From assembly GCF_014699035.1 (NCBI RefSeq), contig NZ_JACXAA010000007.1:1-64000 (forward strand): a DNA stretch of 64,000 nucleotides, written 5' to 3'. The first letter of the stretch is position 1; the number at the start of each line of letters is the position of its first letter. The notes under the pieces were generated by a model. The model ran no database searches, was not told where the DNA came from, and saw only the letters and a program-made list of their open reading frames with translations. This stretch comes from Spirosoma validum (GTDB lineage Bacteria; Bacteroidota; Bacteroidia; Cytophagales; Spirosomataceae). Positions 27,136 through 35,035 of the stretch are shown one piece after another. The translations under genes and the position numbers were made by a program.

Positions 27136-28971
27136 ATGCAAAAAACACCGACAATCTTCCTCTCCTACTCCCGAGCTAACACCGACGTAGCCGACTCCAT
27201 TGACAAGGATTTTAGAAGCGTCGGCATCACTTTCCGTCGTGACATTCGCGACGTAGCGTACCGCAGTAACATTAAAGAATTCATGAACACCATCGGCGAA
27301 TCTAATTTTGTACTGATGCTGATCAGCGATGAGTTTTTGAAAAGCGACTGGTGCATGTACGAAGTGACCGAATTATTGAATACAAACAAGTTCCATGACA
27401 AGATTTTGCCGGTTATCCTTGATAATGCAGCTTCAATTTTTAAGCCAAAAGGTCGGTTACCATACTACGAGTATTGGGACAATATAACAGACGAGCATAG
27501 CCTTTTATTAGCCAGACATCCTAATACTGATTTGGTTGAGGTTTCAAAAAGATATAGAAATGTGGTTAATTACTTGGGTGACTTTTTTAAAGCCATCACT
27601 GAAATAAATCATTTAAGCATCGAAGGATTAAAGCAACAGAATTACCGTCCGATTTTAGACCTTGTTGGAGTTGATAATAAATCGCAACTAGAGGAATTAT
27701 TGGCAATCTGGCAACTAACAGAGCAGGAAGAGAAAGAATTGGCCTTAGATGATTTTGGCGGTAAATATCCATCCAATCAGTATTATTTTTTCTTAAAAGC
27801 TCTAATTGAGGAAGATAATAATAAATTCAAGAAGGCTAAGCGATACTATGATGAGTGCGTACGTATCGATCCAGATTATGCTTTTGCCCATTATAACTTA
27901 GGACTTTTGCTCAAGAATAATTTCCAAGATTATAAGGAAGCCAAAATTCAGTTTGAGGAGACTCTACGCATTAGTCCGGACGATGTAGATGCCCGTATCC
28001 ATTTAGGGCTTTTACTCAAAAATCATTTCCAGCAATACGAGGAGGCTAAAGTCCAATTCGAGGAAGCTGTACGTATCAATCCGGACCAAGCTGATGTGCA
28101 TACTCATTTAGGAAATCTGTTCAGGACTAATTTTCAAGAGTACATAAAGGCTGAAGCACAGTATAAAGAAGCCATACGAATTAATCCTTATTATGCAGAT
28201 GCCCATTACAATCTAGCTATTCTACTCAAAAATAACTTTCAGGATTATGAGGGAGCCAAAGCTCAGTATGAGAAAGCTATTCTTATTAATCCAGACCATG
28301 TACTCGCCCATTATAATTTAGGAAATCTGCTCAAAAACAACTTTCAAGATTACAAGGGAGCCCAAAGTCAGTATGAGGAGGCTCTACGTATCGATCCAGA
28401 CTACGTACTTGCCCATAATAATTTAGGGATCCTGCTCGGTACTGACCTCCATGAGTATGACAAGGCCAAAACGCGGTTTGAAGAGGCCATACGTATCAAA
28501 CCAAACCATACTCTTGCTCATTTTAATTTAGGGATTCTACTCCAAAATAGCTATCAGGATTATCAAGCAGCAAAAGATCACTACGAAAATGCTCTATGTG
28601 TTGATCCAGAGTATACCGATGTGTATATCAATCTAGGAGTTTTACTTAGTAACAACTTTCAGGACTATCAAGCAGCAAAAGATCATTACGAGACTGTTCT
28701 ACGTATTGATCCTACCCATGACCTTGCCCACATCAATTTAGGTAATATGCTTCGGAATTACTTTCAGGATTATCAAGGAGCAAAAGACCATTATCAAAAA
28801 GCTATCCGTGCCAATCCAGAGTCTGCTCTTGCTCATAACAATTTAGGCAATCTGTTTGCAAAAACTTTTAATGACATGGAACAAGCCAAGAAGCACTATG
28901 TAATCGCTACTCAGTTAGATCGTAATTTTATTAATGAGGAGGCAGACAGTCTTTTTAATATTAAACGCTAA
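27136..28971 (+). CDS. TIR-TPR protein with ten 35-residue repeats
   Basis: A 611-residue protein. The N-terminal TIR domain (about 1-135) has the strand TIFLSYSRANTD, the FRRDIRD loop and the predicted catalytic glutamate E76 in SDWCMYE, the NAD-cleaving type. A linker with helices (about 140-245) leads into ten tandem TPR units of exactly 35 residues (247-596) with consensus pattern aHxNLGxLLxNxFQDYxxAK. The start is ATG 27136; GTG 27112 would add a weak extension. The gene is clearly A/T-richer than its neighbours. Its stop overlaps the stop of the convergent macro-TIR gene. It may sense a ligand or partner through the repeats and respond by degrading NAD. Confidence 0.88.
   Translation: MQKTPTIFLSYSRANTDVADSIDKDFRSVGITFRRDIRDVAYRSNIKEFMNTIGESNFVLMLISDEFLKSDWCMYEVTELLNTNKFHDKILPVILDNAASIFKPKGRLPYYEYWDNITDEHSLLLARHPNTDLVEVSKRYRNVVNYLGDFFKAITEINHLSIEGLKQQNYRPILDLVGVDNKSQLEELLAIWQLTEQEEKELALDDFGGKYPSNQYYFFLKALIEEDNNKFKKAKRYYDECVRIDPDYAFAHYNLGLLLKNNFQDYKEAKIQFEETLRISPDDVDARIHLGLLLKNHFQQYEEAKVQFEEAVRINPDQADVHTHLGNLFRTNFQEYIKAEAQYKEAIRINPYYADAHYNLAILLKNNFQDYEGAKAQYEKAILINPDHVLAHYNLGNLLKNNFQDYKGAQSQYEEALRIDPDYVLAHNNLGILLGTDLHEYDKAKTRFEEAIRIKPNHTLAHFNLGILLQNSYQDYQAAKDHYENALCVDPEYTDVYINLGVLLSNNFQDYQAAKDHYETVLRIDPTHDLAHINLGNMLRNYFQDYQGAKDHYQKAIRANPESALAHNNLGNLFAKTFNDMEQAKKHYVIATQLDRNFINEEADSLFNIKR
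27874..28923 (+). repeat. array of ten 105-base units encoding TPRs
   Basis: Ten in-register units of 105 bases, one per 35-residue TPR, follow one another with no gaps. Several neighbouring units are close in sequence at the DNA level (AACTTTCAGGATTA recurs), so recent expansion is likely. Unlike standard TPRs (34 residues), each unit carries one extra residue around FQDY. Not a CRISPR array: there are no unique spacers between identical repeats. Confidence 0.9.
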
Positions 28972-30059
28972 ATCTTAACCAGTTGCTCAAGTTGCTCAGC
29001 GGCTGCTTTGAATTTCTCTACATTGCCTTCGGTGCAGTCGATGTAACTGTAGATGGCCATCATGGGCGGGAGGTCAGCGTCATTGCAAAAGTTGATCGTT
29101 CGGATCATTAATTTCTTACGGCTCTCCATAATATAGGCGCACTGAAACTCATCCCAGCATACTTTCGATTGGCTGTATTCGGGGGTCAAAACGCAGATCA
29201 CATTTTTTGAATGTTGGATGGCATCGGAAATCATTCTGATCCACAGTCCACCGGATGGAATGCTGCTGCGGTCGTAGAAAATACGTAGCGACGGATTCCG
29301 GCTACGCAGCGCGTTCACAAACTCCTGCACTGCCGCCGTGTGCTTGTGCGAGTAGCTGATAAAGTAATCATATTCCATTGCGCTGCTCTCTAAACATAGC
29401 GGTTCCTGTGGACCAAATCCTCGTGTGCCCACTACGTTAGCCATGTCTTCGTTAATCTGCTTCAGATCATACAGTTCCTTGACCGTCTCGAAAATAGGCA
29501 AACCTTTTTGCACCTGTTCGTCGCGATGCAAGACCAGCTTCAGCGACTTCAGCGGCAAACCGGTCTCTAGCCAGAAAATAGCCGTCTCTAATAAAGCCGG
29601 AAGCATGGCTTCGATCGGAAATCCCCGGTCGCCCGTTGTCAGCACCGGCATAGCGATGTCGTCGTGGTGCGCGTCGATGGCAAACGTATTGATCGCCCGG
29701 AACAGATTGCCGACTTCGGTATCCACGTCATCAACGCTTCCCACTGGCTCGAAGCAGAGGATTTTTTTGATGTTAAAGTGCGCTTGTTGCTCGTCGGTCA
29801 GTGGTTTAGACAGCCAGCAGCTTACCTGATTCACTAAGTCGACTTCTTTGTCCTCAGCCAGGTCAGCTACCGAAATCCCTACGTTGAACAGAGCGTTCAT
29901 CAGGGTTTTTCGAGTCGTTCGGTAGTCACCGCGAAACGCCGAAATGGCCAGAATGTCAACAGCAAACTCCTTCGGTATATCCGTTAAATCACCAGACAAC
30001 AATTGAATCGTTGCGTTGCCTTCCGGACGTGGGATGATAATTTGCGAGAGAAGTTCCAT
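28968..30059 (-). CDS. macro-domain/TIR fusion protein
   Basis: A 363-residue protein with two NAD-related domains. Residues about 17-185 resemble a macro domain (ADP-ribose-binding fold): LLSGDLTDIP and VDILAIS near the start and the diagnostic loop MPVLTTGDRGFP at about 137-148, then a helix and a strand LKLVLHRD. The TIR domain begins at about residue 230 (YDYFISYSHK) and shows FYDRSSIPSGGLW and the predicted catalytic glutamate E304 in KVCWDEF. TIR domains make ADP-ribose-like products and macro domains bind them, so the fusion may sense or process its own product. It is six bases downstream of the winged-helix protein gene and probably cotranscribed with it. Confidence 0.85.
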   Translation of the reverse strand: MELLSQIIIPRPEGNATIQLLSGDLTDIPKEFAVDILAISAFRGDYRTTRKTLMNALFNVGISVADLAEDKEVDLVNQVSCWLSKPLTDEQQAHFNIKKILCFEPVGSVDDVDTEVGNLFRAINTFAIDAHHDDIAMPVLTTGDRGFPIEAMLPALLETAIFWLETGLPLKSLKLVLHRDEQVQKGLPIFETVKELYDLKQINEDMANVVGTRGFGPQEPLCLESSAMEYDYFISYSHKHTAAVQEFVNALRSRNPSLRIFYDRSSIPSGGLWIRMISDAIQHSKNVICVLTPEYSQSKVCWDEFQCAYIMESRKKLMIRTINFCNDADLPPMMAIYSYIDCTEGNVEKFKAAAEQLEQLVKI

Positions 30060-30065
30060 ACGAGG

Positions 30066-30803
30066 TCAGGCTCGGCAATACTTCAGTACGTTATCCACCT
30101 TATTTTCCGCTTTCCATTTTTCTAACTCTTGCCTGATGTATTCTCTCGACTGCCTACGGTTGCTGCGGTTGTAAGCATAATAATGAGCGCCCTGAATATC
30201 AGCAGGCAGATTCGCTTCTTGGGTTTTATCATACAACAGGAACACGTCCTTACCCAGCGAATCGGCAATACCCAGTTCGTAAAATACATTCGGATTGTTC
30301 TCCGAAATTTCGGCAACGATCAGTCCCACTTCTTGTATCTGCACCGCAACATTGTTCGCCAATTTACCAACTCGTGGGATCATATCTCCCCGAATGCATG
30401 TCAGGTTGGCGTCCTCAATAGCCGCCTTGATGATCTCTTCATAGACAACAGTCGACCACAACTTTGAGAAGGGCATGATCACAAAACAGGACGGCATGTT
30501 GATGTGAATTTCTTTGGTATCGGTCGATCCCATAGCCACAAGAAACGTATTCAGCATCTTCCGAGTCGTTCGATTGAGTCGATACACCTCATGTTGAGGG
30601 TCATACTCAACCAGCCCGTCATCGACCAGGAGTTGTACGGTGTCATCATGACAATCTATACCCATTTCAACCAGTTCAGCTTCCGTTAGCTTTCCTGTTC
30701 GGCTGGTATTCAGCATGTGCAGCATTTTCCATTGATCACCGTAGGCCATAATTCGTTGTACGACTGTATCGTGAAAGTCCAATCGACAGAAAATTACTGA
30801 CAT
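30066..30803 (-). CDS. winged-helix protein with a nucleoside deoxyribosyltransferase-like domain
   Basis: A 245-residue protein. The N-terminal 95 residues look like a winged helix (helix pattern ending in DDGLVEYDPQHEVYRLN, a wing). From about residue 105 a domain of the nucleoside 2-deoxyribosyltransferase/DRHyd type follows: CFVIMPFSKLW, the helix with EEIIKAAIED, D140 in CIRGDMI and the signature ISENNPNVFYELGIADSLGKDVFLL (glutamate E176). Such domains cleave nucleotides or bind them and are recurrent partners of TIR proteins. It is directly upstream of the macro-TIR gene with a six-base gap. It might regulate the pair and respond to a nucleotide signal. Confidence 0.8.
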   Translation of the reverse strand: MSVIFCRLDFHDTVVQRIMAYGDQWKMLHMLNTSRTGKLTEAELVEMGIDCHDDTVQLLVDDGLVEYDPQHEVYRLNRTTRKMLNTFLVAMGSTDTKEIHINMPSCFVIMPFSKLWSTVVYEEIIKAAIEDANLTCIRGDMIPRVGKLANNVAVQIQEVGLIVAEISENNPNVFYELGIADSLGKDVFLLYDKTQEANLPADIQGAHYYAYNRSNRRQSREYIRQELEKWKAENKVDNVLKYCRA

Positions 30804-30922
30804 TTCCCGGCTTACTTACTGCCTATTTATCAAACGGGGCAATCACCTGGCCACTTTCCTTTAACGTAACGATAGGTACGAAGTTACAACCTCGGCGAGC
30901 GTTCAAAATAGGTGTGTGGGTG

Positions 30923-30953
30923 CAAAGGCAATGCTGACGTACCGTTCCCTAAA
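30923..30953 (-). promoter_or_regulatory. candidate promoter of the winged-helix/macro-TIR unit
   Basis: A TTTA (minus strand, about 30950), 19-20 bases and TGCCTTTG (30930-30923) resemble the -33/-7 pattern with one mismatch in each box. It lies about 120 bases before the start codon. Confidence 0.4.
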
Positions 30954-31052
30954 TCATAGCGTTCGATTGCAGTAAAATGCGGTATACTCGTCCTCATTGT
31001 TCCGCATACCTGTCCTCTCATCCAGATAACAGAACTATCCCTTCCTACTACC

Positions 31053-34000
31053 ATGCGATACGATAACCTTGCCGCTGGCGAAGCGGCTTTCCGAAAGCGT
31101 ACGGATTACACCTTTACCCGATTTACGGCACCCGTTCCGGGCGAAAACCTGACCTTAACCGGTATTTTTTGTCAGCCTAAGACACGTAGCGGCTATTTCA
31201 ATACCCCCGAACCGCCACCCGTCAAACAACGTATTCTGCTACACTTCACAGCTGGTGATCTGAGTGGCGGAATCAACCAACTGACCCGCCAGAATACGCA
31301 CATTTCGGTACCGTTCGTCCTGGCCCGCGACGGTACCGTTTATCAATTATTTCCCTCTAAATATTGGTCGGGGAATATTGGTCAGGGTATCGGCAATACT
31401 GGTACCAACAATGCCCAGGATAAGGTCACCGTCAGCATCGAAATTATCAACTTTGGTTATCTGGTGGAGCGGAATGGCAACCTGGAAACCATTTACAGCG
31501 AACCGGCCGCCGGGCAACCCGATACGTATTGCAAACTGACCCAAACGGAAGCGTATCAAAAACTCGTCGTGCCGTTCAGAACGCAGCGGTACTACGCTAC
31601 GTATACGCCCCAGCAGTACGACAGCTTGATTATTCTCCTACGGTTTCTTACAAAAAAATACAACATCCCCCGCGTTTTTCTGGATGAGAGCAAGCGCTAC
31701 GAAGATACCAACGACGTACTGAACTTCAAGGGGATTGTGTCGCACGTCAACTATCGGGGCAAAAACAAGTTCGGTAATTTTGAGAAATGGGATATTGGCC
31801 CCGCCTTCGACTGGAAAACGCTGATCGCGGGGGTTCAGGCACCCTCGTATACGCCTAAGTTTGCGCAACGAAGCCTGTCGCCCAATGAAGACGTCATTAC
31901 GTCGGAAGAGCAGATGGAAGAGATGATGAACGCACCGCGCGGTGTGGAAGTAGCTCCGCCCGAGGAGTTTAGCTCTGATTTCGGAACGGGGGACAAGGTT
32001 GAGACCGTAAAGCCGAAACTCTTCGCGTTGCTGGTGGGCATCGACAAGTACGAGCGATTTCCCCTGGGTGGCTGTGTCAACGACATGAAAGCCATGGAAG
32101 ACTACCTGCGGCACAAAACGGGCTTCGATCATCAGATTTTAACGATCCAGGACAAAGACGCCACCAAACAGGCTATTGCCAAAGCGTTTCGGAATCATCT
32201 GGGCAAGGCATCTAAAAACGATACGGTTCTGTTTTATTTCTCGGGACATGGTACGCAGGAAAATGCCGACCCGATCTGGACAAACGATACCGACGAAGGA
32301 CTGGAATGCATTGTTACGTACAATGGGAATGCCCAGACAACGTCGGATTACCTCGTGGCTGACAAAGAATTACGCTACCTCATCCACGACGTATCAACGA
32401 AAACGGGAGCGCACGTGGTCACGATGTTCGATTGCTGCCACTCCGGCGACAATACCCGTAGCCTGGCCTCCGAAGCTTTTCAACGGGAAGCGGAGACAAA
32501 CGAACGGCGGGTCCTGGATCGGAACGGCGATTATTTCCCCAAACGGGATTGGAACGGGTTTCTTTTCAGCGACGTGATTCCGTACGAAACGGCAAAGCAT
32601 AAAAAGCTGGAAGAGTTTTTGCCCGAGGGCGCTCACGTGCAGTTGTCGGCCTGCGAGTCGGATGAAGTGGCCCTGGAAGTGGGCGGCCGGGGTGTATTTA
32701 CCAAAACCCTGTTGAACGTACTGGAAAAATCGGGCGGAAATGTGAGCTATCAGTCACTACGTAGTCGGGTCCGGCAGTATATGAAGTTTGGGTTCGACCA
32801 GAAACCTAAAATTTCGGTAGTGGTTAACCCGGATTTGCTGAACACTATCTTTCTGAATCAGGGGGTTGATTCCCGGAAAAACGTTGGCGAGATGGTCTAT
32901 AACGATACCAAAAAGGCCTGGTTACTGAATTTCGGCGCGATTCACGGTGCCAAGGCCGATAGTCCGGTACAGATTGTCGATCCGCAACAAGCCACAAAGA
33001 CCTTCCCGGCAGTCGTTCGCGACGTGTTTATCGACCATTCGGTACTCGACACCGCTGATCTGCAACTCGATCAGACAACTGTTTATACCGTACTGACCGA
33101 CGAGCTGATGGTGGAGGAGGTGAAGCTTTTCCTGAATAACGTCAATGGCAATCAGGCCGACTTGAATCCCCTGGTTGAAAAACTGCTGGCGGCTTCGGGA
33201 GGATGCTACGTATTTGAAGCCGATGAAGCAACGGCTGATTTTACCCTGCACATCAACACGGGCCAGTGTTACGTTACGCGCCCAAATGATCCGTTCCGGC
33301 CGTTGTTCATGCCCGTTCAGCTCGACGATCCGAATAAGGAAACGACGCTGACCAACGCGTTGCGGCACATGTCCAGACGGCAGTTTGTAAAAAAGCTAGA
33401 CAATACGTCCGGCAACACGATCAAAGGCGATCTACTCCGTATCGAACTGAGTCAGGTGAATGCCAACGGTCGGGAAACGGCCTTGCCGGTAACGGGCAAG
33501 AAAGCAAAGCCCGTTTACGAAAAGATCGGCGACAAATGGCGGGGTAAACTCAAGATTAAGGTGACCAACCAGTCAGACCGGAAACTTTACTTTTCCGCCT
33601 ATTACCTACCGTCTGATTTCAGCGTTTCGCTCGATTTGATGAACAACCGCGTTACGTTGCTCGAGCCCGGAAAATCCGTTAATCTCTCGTACAGAAACAA
33701 CGACGAAATTCCCCTGACGCTCGAACGGATTGTGCGCGAATACAACTGGCCAAAGTCTGTAGAAACGCTGAAATTTTTGGTTTCGTCGCTCGAATTTGAT
33801 CCGGAAGGTTTCGTGCAGGCGGGTCTGCCCCTGCCGCCGTTGAGCACCGACAAGGATAAACCCAGAGATAAAGCAACAAGAGGCATTGGTGAAGAGGAAG
33901 AAGAACCGAAAGCGCTAACGCTGGATTTCTGGCAAACACAGCCGTTGACGCTGGAGTATGCGAATCCTGAATATAACAAAGTCAGTCAACCCTGGCTGGA

Positions 34001-34910
34001 TACGTTATTGTCGTACCCTCCGCTGGCCGAGTTTCTGTTTGGCGTGTATTACGACGTAGTGACCGACGAGTTCGGGCAACCCAAACCCGTTCTCAAGCCC
34101 GAACTGATCGTTCCGCCGGGCGAACGCGGCCTCCTGGACGATGCCAAATTATGGGCTGCCAACTCGGTTGAACTCTGGCGCCGTAACCGCCTGTACAACC
34201 AGGTAAAGAATTCCCGAACACGAATTGTGGCGGAGGGCGATTCCTGGTTTTTATATCCGTTTTTCGTCCAGGAAATCCTCGATCACCTATCGACCATCTA
34301 CGCGGTGAAAAGTCTGGCAGCCGCTGGCGATACGCTCGAAAATTACATGCGTTCGGACGATTATCTGTCGGCCATTGAGGAAGAGAAACCGGCGTTTTAT
34401 TTGGTCAGTGGGGGCGGCAATGATATTCTTGGCAAACAATTCAAAGACTATCTACACCAGGCCGCCGACGTACCACCCGGTTCAGCACCCGAAGCGTATC
34501 TAAAAAAAACGATCTCGGCCAAGCTCGACCAACTTCATGATTGGTACGTTCAGATGTTCGATAAAATCCGTCGCGAACACCCCGACCTGCCCATCATTTT
34601 CCACGGCTACGATTACCCCATACCGGTCGATACGGTAGCGACGCCAGACAAAACGAGCTGGCTGGGCAAATACATGATTGAAAAAGGAATTGGCGACCAG
34701 GCGCTACGGGCCAACATCATCAAATACATCATGGACCAGTTCAACCAGAAAATGCAAACCCTCGCTAGCGAGCAGCGTAAAATCTATTTCATTGACGTAC
34801 GAAATATGGTGATCGGCTCAAAAAACTGGTACGATGAAATCCATCCCTCTTCCGCCAGTTTTCAAACCATCGCCTTCAAATTCGTTGACAAGATGAAAGA
34901 GCTAGCCTAA
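31053..34910 (+). CDS. peptidoglycan amidase-caspase-SGNH hydrolase fusion
   Basis: A 1285-residue protein with three enzymes. N-terminal: an N-acetylmuramoyl-L-alanine amidase of the T7-lysozyme/AmpD fold with zinc ligands H64 (LLHFTAG), H231 (SHVNYRGKNK) and D247 (WDIGPAFDW). Middle: a C14 caspase domain (about 330-610) with H399 in YFSGHGTQ and C462 in DCCHSGDN. A beta-rich region (about 650-1040) follows. C-terminal: an SGNH/GDSL hydrolase with the serine in AEGDSWFLYP near 1062, GGNDILG near 1121 and the catalytic D/H in YDEIHPSSA near 1262. No signal peptide is evident, so it is probably cytoplasmic until activated. The combination suggests a protease-activated cell-lysis effector; that is an inference. 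Confidence 0.85.
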   Translation: MRYDNLAAGEAAFRKRTDYTFTRFTAPVPGENLTLTGIFCQPKTRSGYFNTPEPPPVKQRILLHFTAGDLSGGINQLTRQNTHISVPFVLARDGTVYQLFPSKYWSGNIGQGIGNTGTNNAQDKVTVSIEIINFGYLVERNGNLETIYSEPAAGQPDTYCKLTQTEAYQKLVVPFRTQRYYATYTPQQYDSLIILLRFLTKKYNIPRVFLDESKRYEDTNDVLNFKGIVSHVNYRGKNKFGNFEKWDIGPAFDWKTLIAGVQAPSYTPKFAQRSLSPNEDVITSEEQMEEMMNAPRGVEVAPPEEFSSDFGTGDKVETVKPKLFALLVGIDKYERFPLGGCVNDMKAMEDYLRHKTGFDHQILTIQDKDATKQAIAKAFRNHLGKASKNDTVLFYFSGHGTQENADPIWTNDTDEGLECIVTYNGNAQTTSDYLVADKELRYLIHDVSTKTGAHVVTMFDCCHSGDNTRSLASEAFQREAETNERRVLDRNGDYFPKRDWNGFLFSDVIPYETAKHKKLEEFLPEGAHVQLSACESDEVALEVGGRGVFTKTLLNVLEKSGGNVSYQSLRSRVRQYMKFGFDQKPKISVVVNPDLLNTIFLNQGVDSRKNVGEMVYNDTKKAWLLNFGAIHGAKADSPVQIVDPQQATKTFPAVVRDVFIDHSVLDTADLQLDQTTVYTVLTDELMVEEVKLFLNNVNGNQADLNPLVEKLLAASGGCYVFEADEATADFTLHINTGQCYVTRPNDPFRPLFMPVQLDDPNKETTLTNALRHMSRRQFVKKLDNTSGNTIKGDLLRIELSQVNANGRETALPVTGKKAKPVYEKIGDKWRGKLKIKVTNQSDRKLYFSAYYLPSDFSVSLDLMNNRVTLLEPGKSVNLSYRNNDEIPLTLERIVREYNWPKSVETLKFLVSSLEFDPEGFVQAGLPLPPLSTDKDKPRDKATRGIGEEEEEPKALTLDFWQTQPLTLEYANPEYNKVSQPWLDTLLSYPPLAEFLFGVYYDVVTDEFGQPKPVLKPELIVPPGERGLLDDAKLWAANSVELWRRNRLYNQVKNSRTRIVAEGDSWFLYPFFVQEILDHLSTIYAVKSLAAAGDTLENYMRSDDYLSAIEEEKPAFYLVSGGGNDILGKQFKDYLHQAADVPPGSAPEAYLKKTISAKLDQLHDWYVQMFDKIRREHPDLPIIFHGYDYPIPVDTVATPDKTSWLGKYMIEKGIGDQALRANIIKYIMDQFNQKMQTLASEQRKIYFIDVRNMVIGSKNWYDEIHPSSASFQTIAFKFVDKMKELA

Positions 34911-34925
34911 GTGGATGGTTAAATG

Positions 34926-34964
34926 ATCAGCCGTGCTACAACTCGTGAACGTAGCACGGCTGAT
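34926..34964. terminator. terminator after the amidase-caspase gene
   Basis: A perfect 14-base inverted repeat (ATCAGCCGTGCTAC, 34926-34939, and its complement 34951-34964) with an 11-base loop lies 16 bases past the stop codon. It has no long T-run, so its strength is uncertain. The loop-to-arm junction contains an ACGTAGC copy. Confidence 0.65.
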
Positions 34965-35035
34965 TGATTAGGAGAAATCCTGTTTTATAAATCTATCTGT
35001 TCCATAAAAACGAATCTTCTATCCGCACACGTAGC

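Noticed and set aside
27874..28923. Regular repeats suggestive of a CRISPR array
   Set aside because: They are in-frame TPR codons of one gene, with no unique spacers and no cas genes nearby.
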